In this document: positions 34,919 to 46,557 of the stretch, piece after piece
How positions within the stretch are numbered: position 1 is the first letter of the stretch
How the letters are laid out: each line of letters begins with the position of its first letter
The notes under the pieces: model-generated
Told to the model about the DNA's origin: nothing
Database searches by the model: none
The model's input: only the letters and a program-made list of their open reading frames with translations
Assembly (NCBI GenBank): GCA_019973155.2
Contig: BPQB01000068.1
Coordinates: 62,001 to 126,000, forward strand
Source of the DNA: Phanerochaete sordida
Lineage: Eukaryota; Basidiomycota; Agaricomycetes; Polyporales; Phanerochaetaceae
Direction of reading: 5' to 3'
DNA: 64,000 nucleotides
Program-made: the position numbers and the translations under genes

Positions 34919-35448
34919 GAGCCACGGCGACAAGCATGTCTTCTATCGCGGGCTGTACGAATGTCACGGATTCGCTATCAATGTATATGCATTCAGGCTC
35001 GGATGGCGCACTGGCGGGCGAGCGCAACAGCCTTGCATCAAGCTGCGTGCCATAATTTTCTGGAATTGAAGCCTCATTTATTCAGTGAATGTTGGTGCTG
35101 ACTGCAATGTAGCGAGTTAGCGAACGCTGGACGAGATGTCAGAACGGAACGCGTATGCGGCCGAAATAGATTCGCCATGATACATCAAGTACATGCGCGT
35201 ACGATAGCAGCTGCACCAACCAGAACAACCAGACAATACATGACGATGAAGGGATACAGTGTGATAGCAGACAGCGAACAAGATTCCAGCGTGACGACTG
35301 TACAAATTACATGCACAGGTTACGAGAGGACCCGAGCCTGGCCAGAGGCGCGAGCGAGAACAAAGCGAGAGGCCGACCCGGCTTCAAAAGTATATCGCGC
35401 GGGCAACACCGATGGGAGAATAAAAATAGAAAATACGGAGGAAGGAGC
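34919..35448. other. convergent intergenic region, kinase to GH71
   Basis: The first 80-100 bases after the kinase stop resemble the 3' flank of the paralogous kinase at 39.9-40.0 kb, so the duplication extended past the stop codon. The rest holds the repeat described separately. Confidence 0.6.
35176..35318 (+). repeat. downstream flank of GH71 gene, copy 2
   Basis: This is the same-orientation counterpart of 31944-32103 (27 bp identical, then 51 of 53 bp). The kinase gene is thus bracketed by direct repeats about 3.2 kb apart. Confidence 0.85.
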
Positions 35449-37105
35449 CTAGTTGGATGTGGCGTTGGCAGACGCAAACGCGGTGAACGCGTTGTAGTTG
35501 TACGTCTGAGGGTTGGCGTCGAACGTGTAGCCGTCGGGGCGGAGATCGATGACGGTCTGGCCGTCGCGCTCGAGGACGCCGCGCATGTACCCGCCGGGCG
35601 TGAGCGGCATCTGGAGCTTGTTCACGCCGGCCTGCACCTGGAAGGTCTGCTGCGCGCTGTCGGCCGTGTAGAGCGTGACGCTGCCGGGCGCCGTCGCGAA
35701 GACGACGGCCCAGAGCACGTCCTGGTCGAGCTGGAAGTTGTCCGGCTTGCCGACGGGGTCCGGCGCGCTTGCGCCCGCGGGGTGCGGGCGCGCCCAGAGG
35801 TGGAGCGTGTCCTGCGTGACGGCCGGGTACGCGCCGGTCTTGTAGCCCGCGGCGAAGTAGCCGGTCATCGCGAGCCACGAGGTGTGGTCGAAGCCGTCGA
35901 CCCACGCCTGTGAGTTCGGCTGCGCGCCGCGGATGGGGCCGATGTAGTGCGACTCGCCGAAGTCGTTCCAGGTGCAGATCTCGACGAGGTCGAAGAGGTC
36001 GCGGTTCTGCATGATGTTGTCCCAGCGCGTCGGGTACAGGTGCGAGCCGGAGTAGTAGATCCAGTTCTTGTTGTACGTGTCCGCGCCGTAGTGGGTGAAG
36101 AACCATGGGCTGACGGAGCTCATGTAGATCGGCGCGCCGTCGTCCGAGCTGAGGGCCTGCAGGGCGTTGTGGTATTGGGTATCCGTGTCGGTAGCACCGA
36201 CAAACTTCGCGAGTGCGCTGATGACCGACTCAACGGTCTGCGAGAGCAGAGAGGTAAGGCTGTCGCCGAGGGAGTTGAGATCATTTTGCGCGCTTTGAGC
36301 CGTCAGTTGCACGGGCCAGCCACCGTTCCACTGCACGGGGGAAAACTCAGCGAGAGCCATAACGAGGAAGAGACGAGCTTACGTTGAACATTCCGTGGAC
36401 GGCACCAGACAGACCGCCAAAGGTCGCGGGATCGCTGAAGAATGCGGGCACGAATGTGACGCCACCGGCATTGAGCACGTCGGGGTGCTGAGTAAATTGA
36501 GTCTTCCAGCCGTCGACAACGGAGTCCTGGCCGAACTGGCAGGTATCACCAGCGAATGTAGAGGCGAAGGTGCGCCCGTTGTACTTGAACTGGTTTGGGT
36601 GGTTCGCATACTGCGTTATGTAGTTGCGAAGAGCACCGGCGTTGTCGGGAGAACCGCAGGGGAGGACGCTGATGCGAACGAATGAATTTCACGTCGACTG
36701 AGGCCGCGAACTGATTCTCACCTCATATCAAACGAGAGGAACAGTTTGAAACCTGTCCCTGATTGTTGCGCTGCAGCGTAACTGCAAGATGTCAGCGCTT
36801 ACGAGCTAAAGGCAGATGGTGGATACGTACGCCGCAGCGACCTGGCCCGGCTGCCATTCGTCTGAGCCGACGTTCAAAGCGAAAGCGTCGATACCGGCCG
36901 CGTGGGCCTCAGTGATGTCGTTCAACCAGTCGGTCGGGGTATAAGGGTATGTGTTGCCGACCATGTGGTGGGCAAATACGGACTTCTGGTTGCCGTCCTT
37001 CTTCATGAGGCTGCGACGGTGATGGTGGAAAGGACTGTGGGGGAGTGCCTGCACAAGCGACGAGGCGACCAGACCAAGCAAGAAAACGAGTGTGGTGGAG
37101 TGCAT
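35449..37105 (-). CDS. GH71 alpha-1,3-glucanase (mutanase)
   Basis: Exons 37105-36831, 36781-36722, 36668-36383 and 36330-35449 (minus strand) give 500 aa. Residues 1-20 are a signal peptide (MHSTTLVFLLGLVASSLVQA), followed by a short basic propeptide. The mature part starts VFAHHMVGNTYPYTPTDW and contains AGIDAFALNVG, KLFLSFDMSVLPC, FASTFAGD and ICTWNDFGESHYIGPI, all typical of GH71. The enzyme is secreted and cleaves alpha-1,3-glucan of fungal cell walls, serving in autolysis, morphogenesis or attack on other fungi. A 3'-terminal fragment of a second copy lies 3 kb away. TATAAAAT is found 112-119 bp upstream. Confidence 0.93.
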
Positions 37106-37216
37106 GATTCGGGATCACGCCGCGCGGGAAGAGACCGTGGGGGAAACGAGTGTCGTGGTCGGGTCGACCGAGGATGGGGAGGAGGAGGAGCACGGAGGTC
37201 GCCACGGCCGTCAGCG

Positions 37217-37224
37217 ATTTTATA
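37217..37224 (-). promoter_or_regulatory. TATA box of the GH71 gene
   Basis: TATAAAAT on the minus strand, about 115 bp upstream of the ATG at 37105. Confidence 0.55.
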
Positions 37225-38059
37225 GATGAGAAAACGGACAATGAAAACGGACCTGTTATCTGCGAGAGCAATCGAATTCCAACCAACCTTGTTAACCAAA
37301 TCGGGGAAAGAATAGGCACACCATCCTAGCGCCCATCGCGGTTGCTATGGCGCCCGACGGCCAGGGCGGCACCGACGCGATGGCGGCGCGCCCCGCCACG
37401 AAGACTGCGCTTTGAGCACGGCCCAGGCGCGCTGCGTCGGCCACAGAGGTGAGACACGGAAGCAACAGTGAATGTGGCGAAGGTCTGGGTACGAGCTCTG
37501 CACGGATCTTGGAGACGACAGCGCATCGCCGGAGCGAGGTGTTATCGCGCGACGACAAGGAACACAATGGCCGCATGGTGGTATGCGGGCATCCTGACCG
37601 TCATCGCTGGCGGACTTCCAGAGCTGACACGGTCGATGTCCGTAATTGCACGAAATCAACGGCGGAAGATCGACGTCGGCTGGTGAAGAAAAGCAAAGCG
37701 TGTGGCCTCGCGGAGCGTGGATAGCAACGAGGCAAAGCGAGGAGGAGCAAGGCGTTGTTGTTGGAGAAAGAAAAGACAATAACGGACGCGGTGGACTTTG
37801 AGGGCGGGGCGGGATTTCGCACGGACGTTTGTGCCGAAAAAGGCAAGTGTGATGGGTGATAGGCTCGGCCGGGCGGGCCGAGTGTGGCAAGGCGTCGGGT
37901 GGACGACTTATCGACGGCCATCGACGACTTTCAATCCAACCATCTCCTCCATAACGTACTCACCCATGCCGCCCTCTTAATCACTTCCTCCATCCTCCGC
38001 CCGTCTCCCTCTCCATAGCCTCCCCCGTCTCCCCGTCTCCGTGACCTGCCGCCTACGCC
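37225..38059. other. divergent intergenic region
   Basis: This lies between the GH71 promoter (minus) and the RING gene (plus). Short frames have no recognisable features. Confidence 0.5.
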
Positions 38060-38959
38060 ATGGCCAACAGACCCCGTTCCCTCAGCACCGGAGATGTCAT
38101 GCGCATTCGGTCTCTGTTTCCCCGCACAGGTCTAGCTCAGCCCCAGATCCAGGCGCTGCAGGCCGACCGGGTCAGAGAGTACGTCGCCGCCGTCTCAGAT
38201 GTCGCCCGACACTGACCCCCGGCGCCCAGAGCGGTGGATGCCTTCGTCTCGTCCCTACCCAGACTCTCCGAGCAAGATCTGATCTCGCTCAACGAAGCCG
38301 GTGCGTCTGCTGCCTCCCCATCGCGCAGATCAGCGGCTGAGCTCCTGCCGATCCCCACTCCACAGAGTCCTCCTGTCCCATATGTCTCAACCAATTCCAC
38401 ACGATCGCCACCGAGGAGGAGATGGCTCTCGCCATGGACAGCCCCGCGACCCCCGTCCAGGCTCTCGGCGTCACCAAGCTCCACGACTGCGGCCACATCT
38501 TCTGCAGGAAGGAGTTGAGTGCCGCTACATAGATCCTGAACATTACTTTCTAACGCCGCCCCAGCATCATCAACTGGCTTGACCAAGGGGTACGCCGTGC
38601 ACCCTGCGCCGCTCCTGCCTAGCGCGCCGCGCGTGCGACCGCGTTGCTCACGCCTTCTTTCCCAGCGTAATTCCTGCCCATCGTGCCGCCACGCCCTCGT
38701 CCCCGGCCTCCCCGCTCGCCTCCACGTCCTCGGCGAGCCCGACCTCGAGGACCTCCAGGCGCTCGAGCACGGCGTCATCCAGGCCGCCGGCGCGCTCCCC
38801 CTCACGCCCGAGCAGGCGTCGTCCCTCCGCTCCGCGATCATGCTCCTCACCGAGGGCGACGGCATCGAGCACTTTGCGCCGCCCGACGCCGCCCCGCAGC
38901 CCGACGAACACGAGCGCGAACGCGAAGACCGGAGCGCGTTCGTCGGCATGTATTCGTGA
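38060..38959 (+). CDS. RING-type zinc finger protein, probable E3 ubiquitin ligase
   Basis: Exons 38060-38178, 38230-38300, 38366-38513, 38565-38589 and 38666-38959 give 218 aa. The RING spans residues about 66-130: SCPICLNQF, then an insertion of about 25 residues, KLHDCGHIFCRKDIINWL and SCPSCRH. The position that is the fourth metal-ligand pair cysteine in the classical C3HC4 pattern is Asp (FCRKD), a substitution tolerated in some RINGs such as the RBX type. The C-terminus is acidic and leucine-rich and ends MYS. It probably functions as an E3 or E3 subunit, substrate unknown. Confidence 0.8.
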
Positions 38960-40001
38960 GATCGCGCTTTCTTTGCTTTCTGCGGCACCGACCACGACCT
39001 TCCACGAGGATCCTTCGCACAGTTTCGTTCGTCAGTCTCCATCGCACTGCTCACTATTCGCTTTCATGGGTCACATGTCTGGATAAACTGTACATTATGC
39101 TGATCTCTTATCATCGCACGGATTATTTCTCTTATGCTTTGCTTCGCCGCGTGCCGTGCCTTGCTCGCGACGTCGTGCGCAAGGTGGGTGAGGTCCATCG
39201 TCGACTACTTACGCACCAGCGCGGTGTGCTACTCGGACTTCGGCCTTCGCTACGAGGCAGGTCGTGCCGGTAAGACTAACATGCTCACCATTACCGATCG
39301 TCAATAGGTCTTCCCGCTCTCGCGCAAAGATGCACGGATGTCCCCTGTGCAGCGCGAATATCTGCAGGTGAGTGACATAGCAGTCTCCGCGACATTGCGA
39401 CGACGCTCATGAGTGTTCGAGCAGGCCCGCTCGAAGAGCTCGGCGTCGTTCGACGCGACGGTTTTTACCACCCTGCTCGGACGTTCAAGGTGCACCGTTC
39501 GAGCAGTCGTCGCTGATGGCCAGCACTAACATGAAGCTAAGGCCTGCGCCTTCCTTGACGCACCTCGGCATCGAGGGCAGGCTCTTTGTACCCGATAGTC
39601 GCGATACTGAGGTCAATGGTTCCAATATGCATGTCCTCAACCTGAGATCACTGCATATACCCATAGATCCCGCATCGCTGTCTTGCTCGACCGATGACGT
39701 ACCTCCACGTGCGAGCCTCCAGTTCGTTGCACGGAGCTCGCTGGCAACGGACGGTATTGCTGACGAGGAAAAGGCACGTGCTCGAGCTGCGCGGGCCCCA
39801 GCAAATCGTGGCTTGCTCGTCGACGAGCGCGCCCGCCTGCGCGACACCCCACCCTACGAAAGGTTCGCTTCACGGCTGGCTGAATGCGATGCTCGTCTCC
39901 GTAAACACATCCGAGTCAGAGCATGAATATATGATACAATGACACTGAGTCCCAGACGACCGTACAAAGCGCGGTGGATAAAATGCCTGTCACCATAACT
40001 C
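38960..40001. other. convergent region, possible decayed coding fragments
   Basis: 39307-39367 and 39424-39480 look like two short exons (VFPLSRKDARMSPVQREYLQ, then ARSKSSASFDATVFTTLLG) with good splice borders, but I cannot extend them to a gene or name them. 39516-39800 contains leucine-rich text in two different frames that may be an F-box/LRR relic. The last 100 bases match the 3' flank of the kinase gene at 34.9 kb. Confidence 0.35.
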
Positions 40002-43000
40002 TCAAACACGGAGCCTATCTCGCACCTCCGCCGCCGTGATGACGCGCTTGGAAGGCTCGTACTCCCAGCAAGCGAGCATAGTTTCCCATAAAAAGTCTGG
40101 GATGGGTCGCTCTGACGAAGCGCGATCCTGGATCTTTCCATCGCGGATGGCAATCCCGGCGGCATCGCTCCGCTTGTAGGTGTAAAATGGATCCTTTTCA
40201 GTGTATATCTGCGATGCATCAACGCAAATGTCACCTAGTCGGTCATAGAAAGAAATATCGAGGCGCACTCACCCGCCATGATACTTGACCAAGCGAATAC
40301 ACATCGCTTGCAGGGGTGTGTTGGGTGTGCTCAAGATTGAAGCGTGTATGATCAAGTATTTCCGGGGCCATGTAGCGCGTAGCGCCTGCGGTCGCTGAGC
40401 TGCAGCTCATCCCGGAGTCCGAGAAATTGGCGAGACCAAAGTCGACCAGCACAGCGTCCTTGGAAGCGTTCACGAGTATGTTACCCTAGGGTAGATCGGC
40501 TTGCTTAAAATAGCTTCCTTCGGCATGTTATGAATACTCACGACATGCAGGTCTCCGTAAACAACTTTATTGCTGTGCAAATATGCCAGACCGTACGACA
40601 CTTGATTGATCTGAAGCTGATTTTAGCACCACTCTGCAAGGACGCGTGCATTCAATAAGACTTACGAGGCGAACGGCGTCGTCGCAAGACCATGGGACGC
40701 GGCTGCGATAATTTACCACATTGCCGTAGTCCATCCAGGGAAGGACGATACAGACTGAGTTCGGCAGCAACTCCTGGTCGACTCCGATGATTGGACAGAC
40801 GTGATTGTGTTCCAGACCACGAATTAGAGCGATCTCTCTATAGAATGCCTTGGTAGATATGCTATCAATGGATGGACAGTGTTCGCTGTATTGATCGATG
40901 CGTCACCTTCGTGTGCTTCACATTATCTGTCATCTGAGCGAAGACGTGGAGCGCCTTCAAAGCCACCAAGCTCCCGCTGTACTCGCCCTGGTATATTTCT
41001 CCGTACGCGCCTCTGGCCTCCGGATGCGAGCTTTTCCGCTGCACATTCGATAGCCACAGCCTGTGTGGTAGCTGAAGCGATGACTCGCACAACCGCACGA
41101 ACAGCCGCTGCAGAGATGATGCATCGTCATGAGAAACGTCTCCTGACGGTACAACCTGTACAAAGGGAATGCCGGCTGTGGTAGCCAACTGAGGGCGTAG
41201 GATCTACGATCAAGTGCTATTGAGCAGACTGAGCATAATTTATGACCGAGAGGCGTACCGAATCAAAAAGGTCAAGGACATCTTTGGCATCGTCTCCCTG
41301 CAGACCCAATATCTTGCTCTTCTCGCCTTCGGACAATTTCTGGAGAGACCGCATGATGATGCTCTCATCGTGTTCCAGTTCCGTGAGTATCTCCCCATCG
41401 ACGCGCCTAACATGGAGCTCTACGGCAATCTAGTGCACACACCATCAATCAACAGGCCAACATCAACTGATTTGGTGATCCCACCTGCATAATTGTTTTG
41501 CGAGCTCTTGAAGTATGTAAGACTCTCTCAGCCGTACACATCTCGACCAGGCGAGTGTCCATGCTGAGCACAGACTCAAGTGCCTCGTAGCTAGATACGT
41601 ATCTTGTAAGAGGCTACATGCTTAAAGATAGCAAGGACCACGGCCCCATACCTCTTTGCAGCAACATTGTCTTCCTCTCTCTTGAGGGCATACGCCCGTT
41701 CTGCCAGTATCTGTGTGACATGCTCCAAGATACACTGCTAAATATTCCTGTTACGGTATATCAGAAATATCCAGACGCACCTGATAAACGCCAACTTGGA
41801 CCACATACGGACTGTAGGTGCGGCATGCAACCATAAGCCGCTCGATTGCCTTAGTAAAACGTCAGCTAATTCTCGTACGTATATTAAATAGTACAAACCT
41901 CTTCGCAAGAAGGAAACTGCTTGAAAGTATGACGTGCACGAAAATGCAATCGCGCGGTATCGTCGTGCCAAAAGGTGAATGACGCGCATTGTGGACAAAA
42001 CCAGGATGTCACCAATGTCGGGGAGCCTTCAGGCAACTCGTGGCTCTCCTTCGTCGCATTGATGAATAGAGATATAGATGGCGCAGAAAGATCTGAGCCT
42101 GTCAAATAATCACACTAGCTTACAATAGCAAGATTAACATACCTGATATCCCATTTCTCTGCCTCATACTCTGATCACCAGTATCTTCTGCAGTTGCTTC
42201 ATCTTCACCACACGGCCAGCCGTGCACCCGCCGAACATTGCTCGTGATGAAAGGAAACCCCCGAAAGAGGACCAGTCGGTACTGCACCTTTATGCCTTGC
42301 ACAAAGATACATTGATCCTTTCGGACGTATTTCGAGTCACCGTGTGGGCGGCGTGATGAATCTGGAACTTGAAGGTATGTGAACCCCTGGCGATGGTGAG
42401 CCGAAGAGGCGGCATTCCTCGTTAAAGAGTCTCCGGATTGTACTCCGACCACGTCCACGCCAGTCGTGTCCAATGTGGCTGTTGTCGCCCCGTCAAACGC
42501 GGTTACGCTCCAGTCTCGTGTGGTTTTGTACCACCCTGTGACCACCATGATCTCGTCTGGCCTTACTTCGAAGCCTAGCACCTGAGTTGCGTACACGTGC
42601 CACTGCGGGGAGCGATGAATGACATAGTCCTTGATCCACCGGGAAGGATGCAGCATTTGGGCGGTTGCCTCGTTGCGAAGCGTAAGGGCAGTACCCTGGT
42701 TGTGGCACTGGCAGGTGCAATCCACTGGATAATTCGAACCTAAGGTCCATGATAACCTGTCGCTGCCAGTGCTGACTGGAGCATCAGCAGCCACAATGTA
42801 ATTAGGGCTAAGAACTCACGATGAGCTCAGGTGCTTCTTTCCATGATTGCAGTAATGTGCAGGGAGGAGGGCTGTCCCGATTTGGTCAATGAGGGGCCAT
42901 TGTGCAGCCCAGCAGCCAGCCTCGATGTCAGTGAAAGGTCGGTAGTGGCAAGTGACTTGTTTGTCTGCTGCAGTAGTATCAAGATGAAATAGTCGGATAA

Positions 43001-43148
43001 ATTGACCCTGAACTAAGAGTCCAACGTCTCCGATTTGGGGTTCTCCGGAGACATGGGGCTCGGGATGCCAAAGGGGGTAGCCGAAGCCCAAACTTGCGAG
43101 ACTAGTTGCATAAACCTCGTCCGGAGAAAGTCGTTTAACACCAGGCAT
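40002..43148 (-). CDS. YPLW-domain / C2H2 finger / protein kinase, probable fusion
   Basis: Twelve exons on the minus strand: 43148-42820, 42771-42143, 42098-41899, 41849-41781, 41737-41652, 41602-41485, 41429-41259, 41188-40907, 40848-40666, 40610-40542, 40485-40273, 40208-40002; 851 aa. Residues 1-320 form a mushroom-specific domain (FGYPLWHPEP, IGDVGLL). A C2H2-like finger follows (CPQC at 354-357, His near 371 and 376), then a helical linker and a kinase domain: ARGAYGEIYQG, VALK near 612, VVYGDLHVGNILV (Tyr-Gly-Asp in place of HRD), DFGLAN and RYMAPE. The junction CAG|GTGCGT...TTTAG|CAG (43-bp intron) is phase-consistent. Without it the first part would stop at 41751-41753 (418 aa) and the kinase part would lack an ATG in its first exon. 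Two separate genes remain the alternative. It is the paralogue of the frameshifted kinase at 32.6-34.9 kb. Confidence 0.6.
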
Positions 43149-43679
43149 GGCGCATAGGAAGGGTGTCAAGAGCGATGAGGCCTAGGTGAGGTCGCGAATT
43201 GGCGATGGCAGTGAGTGAGCCGCTCCCGCACACGCGTCTATTGCACTGCTTCAGTACTTAACTACTCTGATAGAGTTTCTGCACTGAGCTTGAAATTGTG
43301 GACCTTGAGCTTGTATGATACTGAATGGCTTGACATGAAAGGAGTCCTTCCGAAAGCCCAGTGACACCATGAGGCCCTGCACGTGTTTCCAGTCCTCCAC
43401 CGTCGAGTATCGTCTCGGGGTGTTTGCAATGACAACTACCAGCGTGCACAGTAACGACATGTACACAGCTGCGATGGACACTGACCAGGAGCTCAATAAA
43501 TGCGTTTGTCGTGGCGAGCACCTCTGACAGACATGACTGGCTACCACGATACAGTTGTGCACCGTTCCTCTCCCCTGCCGAGACCAAAATATACAAACTC
43601 CCACGCAGCTGATCGCAGGCTGCAGGCGCACTTTCCCTCATCTCTACTCTGCAGTGGGCAATAATTATATTCATGAGGA
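43149..43679. other. intergenic region with unassigned minus-strand frames
   Basis: Two overlapping minus-strand frames (43258-43704 and 43251-43631) are open for 120-150 codons. One includes SWSVSIAAVYMSLLCTLVVVIA, a membrane-like stretch. Neither has a family signature, and the first overlaps the end of the next gene, so I do not call a gene. Confidence 0.4.
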
Positions 43680-46557
43680 TCACCCGATCGACGTTGAGTT
43701 CCAAGGTATGCGCTGGCGTGCGGCAGACTCAGCCTGGAGCCGCCTGACATCGGGTATCTGCTCAGGTTGGCCTCTCCAGATCCCGTCCTCGTCCTTGTCG
43801 CCCCAATGGAAGGTGTGGAAGGTGTCGACCTCCATGCCCTTGGCCCACGTCTGGCGGACGAATGACGCGTTGAAGGGTGGCTGCCAGATCCACCACTGTC
43901 ACGGTCCGGTCAAGTCAGCACACAGGTCTATGACATTAAGCAAAAAAGGCGGCGTACGTGATCGACGTATAGTATCGGATCGCCTGGGGGCGACACCAAG
44001 TGGAGCGCCGTCGGCGTCGCGATCTCGAGGAAACAATCGGTCTCGAGGAACAGGCCGAGGACATGCATGAAGTCGTCGTAGTGCCGACCAGGGATGTACA
44101 TCGTGTCCGCCGATCCGCCGATAAAGCGCGTCCCGTCCGTCAGCGACGCGAGGTGTTCCCGCATGTGTAGCGGGACCTTCATGTACGCCGACATGCAGAC
44201 ATGGACACCAACGTGCGGCTCCCTACAGAAATTCGCGGATAAGTTCGACCATCCGAAATGGTCGCCATCGCGCAACACTTACCCCCACCACCAATCTGGT
44301 CCCCAGTGTCTCCACGTCGCGGTCAAGTTGACCGACGGGTCGGGTGAGATGTTCGCCGGCGGCGCATGGAGGGTCTTGTCCTGGTCCGCGACCACGTCGC
44401 GCAGAGCAGGGTTATGAACGTATTGCCCGAAGGGTGAGTGGTACCAGAAGTAACGTTGGTCGAACTGCTGGAGGCGCGGAACGTTCAGTAGAGTGTCGAA
44501 CGGTGCCCAGAGATATCCGTCATAGCATGGATATTCGCGCATTGCGGTGTATAACATGTGATGAGCCATCTACCAGTGGCGAATTAGCGGAGTGGCATCC
44601 AGAGCGAGGAGGAAGAGCGTACTCGGCCGGCCATCTTGAAGAAGCTGGGGTCCGACAAATCTTCGTCCGACTCATACGTGTCGACGAGAACGTCGTATGA
44701 ATGGTTGTGGCCCTTATCCTCCCTGCTTCCGGGCCCGACGAAGACGATCTGCATACACGTCAGCTTCGCATTCACAGCCAAGCATTAGGGAAGACCTCAC
44801 ATTCGGGAACCACTCAGAGTAGACTTCCCAATAGGAGTCGAGGTTCACATCGTATCGCGCGTGACTGAAGAACACGACAAGCAGGATGTCGTCGAACGCG
44901 TGATAAGTCCGCTCTTCTGGGCGCGGCGGGACCATTGGAGGCACTTTGCGTGGACAAGTGATCTGCGCCTGCGCGATATTGTCCATAATCGTGGGATGGG
45001 ACTCGGGTGGCGTCTCGAGCAGTGCGCGACTTGTGGTGTTGGTTGTGATTACGAGACCTAGTGTTGCAGCGACAAGCACCAGTAGCGCGATGATCTTCAC
45101 GAGCAGGCCCTGGGTAGCCTGGGGACAAATATGTGTCGACAGTCAGTACCCTGAATGCGGGAGCATGTTAAGCTTACCTTGGGATGCCATTCTTGGCCTG
45201 AAGTCGACAAGTACGCAATAGCTCCCAAAATCGCAAGGCCAGACCCGCACAACAGGCCTGCAGTGTACTGTGTGTGCGCCAAGCCTAGACCGAACAAGTA
45301 CAGAGCAGCGCTCAGAGCCTGCAGCACACCAGCCGACACCGAGCCCTGGGCTGCGCTTGTCAGTGCTACCCACGTGCGTCCCTAAGAATGCGGCTCACAA
45401 TATACTGCGCCGAGCACAGCTATGTCGAAGAGGGCCTGGAACACTGCCGCAGCGAGCGTGCGCGACTCCGAGAAATGCGCACTGAGCTCCTGGATGACCG
45501 GCTGGGACGCGCTCTTCGCGAAGGCAAGCGCGTTGAGGATCGTCGTAAACGCAAAGAGAAGCGTGTGGAAGGCGGGAACGGAGATACTGTGAACGTGGGT
45601 GTACACCTGCGCCAGGTTAATGTCCGAGGAGATACGGGAAATGGTGACCTGGACGTACATAGTCCATGAAAGTCAGATAGAGCGAGGTTGAGAGCACTAC
45701 TGCGGAGAGGATAGGGTATGTGGAGGTGGGTATTAGCTTGGGAATTATACTTGACTAGGAGCAGTCGTGAGGTAGGGTACGAGCGAGAGAGCGATGCAGC
45801 TTCACCTGTACGATACAGAAACCAGCGATCTGGACGATGTGAGCGTCACCAAGTGCAGCAAGGGGACGATGTTCTCACCTGTAGCAATGTGGCCTGCCAC
45901 TGCAAAAGTCCGAAATCCCTTGAGAGGAAGAAATATGATAGCAATCCGGTGACGAGCGTTCCAACAGATGCAGCAAGCCAGACAGTAACGGAGTCTGTGA
46001 GTTCTTCGGAGAATGCAAGCTGCAGAAAATGAGCATAACGCAATATATCCGAGAACAACGACGCACGTTGTGCCGATAGACTGTGAACAGCACGGCCGCA
46101 AGCACGGCAAACGCGGACGCCACGCTCGGCGGCACGCGCCCCGCGCTGGCACGTTGCTGCGCGTGCTTCCCCTCGCCGTCCCACTGCGCCTGCTCGTCCC
46201 CGTTCACGCTGCTCAGCGGCAGCGTCTCCTCATGCTGCGTCCTCCGGCCGCTGCCCGCGAGCGCGCCCCGGCGGCGCTGCCACGCATAGTACACGATCGC
46301 GAGGACGAGTTTGAGGGCCTCGGGGAGGACGGGGTTCCGGATCGTGAGGGGCACGCTGCGCGCGGCGCCTGCGTTCCCCGTCGCGAGCCACTGCTGCGCG
46401 AGCCACGCCGCGACGAGGGGTGTCTGCGTGCGCGCGGCGCGCGGTGTGAGCGCGGGGTGGTCGCCTCGGAGTAACGTGTGCGTCTCACCGCTGCCCTCAT
46501 TTTTCGCCAGAGGTCATCGTAATGGGCGGCGCTCGGACGCGAGCTCGGCGCACTCAT
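43680..46557 (-). CDS. nucleotide-sugar-transporter-like / conserved C-terminal domain fusion
   Basis: Twelve exons on the minus strand: 46557-46489, 46423-46067, 46019-45879, 45829-45806, 45754-45659, 45606-45399, 45350-45178, 45118-44801, 44748-44623, 44569-44283, 44222-43958, 43895-43680; 759 aa. Residues 1-355 carry multiple hydrophobic helices resembling nucleotide-sugar transporters (NPVLPEALKLVLAIVYYAW, FGLLQWQATLLQIAGFCIVQ, YLFGLGLAHTQYTAGLL). After a final helix (LLVKIIALLVLVAATLGLV) comes a soluble domain of about 370 residues conserved in Agaricomycetes: VFFSHARYDVNL, FVGPGSRED, YPCYDGYLWAPFD, WWWGEPHVGVHVC, TDCFLEIATPTALHL, YVDHWWIWQPPFN and FHTFHWGD. Its role looks glycosyltransferase-like, but this is inference. 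Exon 5 was chosen between two frames; it is the least certain junction. Confidence 0.7.

Noticed and set aside
39307..39480. Two short exon-like segments with GT-AG borders
   Set aside because: They cannot be extended to a start or stop and match nothing I know; kept only as a remark in the intergenic entry.
39516..39850. Possible F-box/LRR relic
   Set aside because: Leucine-rich text appears in two frames, but there is no F-box and no clear alignment to the two F-box genes here.
41751..43148. Separate 418-aa YPLW/C2H2 protein ending at 41751
   Set aside because: Possible, but it leaves the kinase without a start in its first exon; the in-frame splice was preferred and the alternative recorded.
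43251..43704. Minus-strand frames of 127 and 149 codons, one with a membrane-like stretch
   Set aside because: No family signature, no promoter or splice context, and partial overlap with the last exon of the neighbouring gene.
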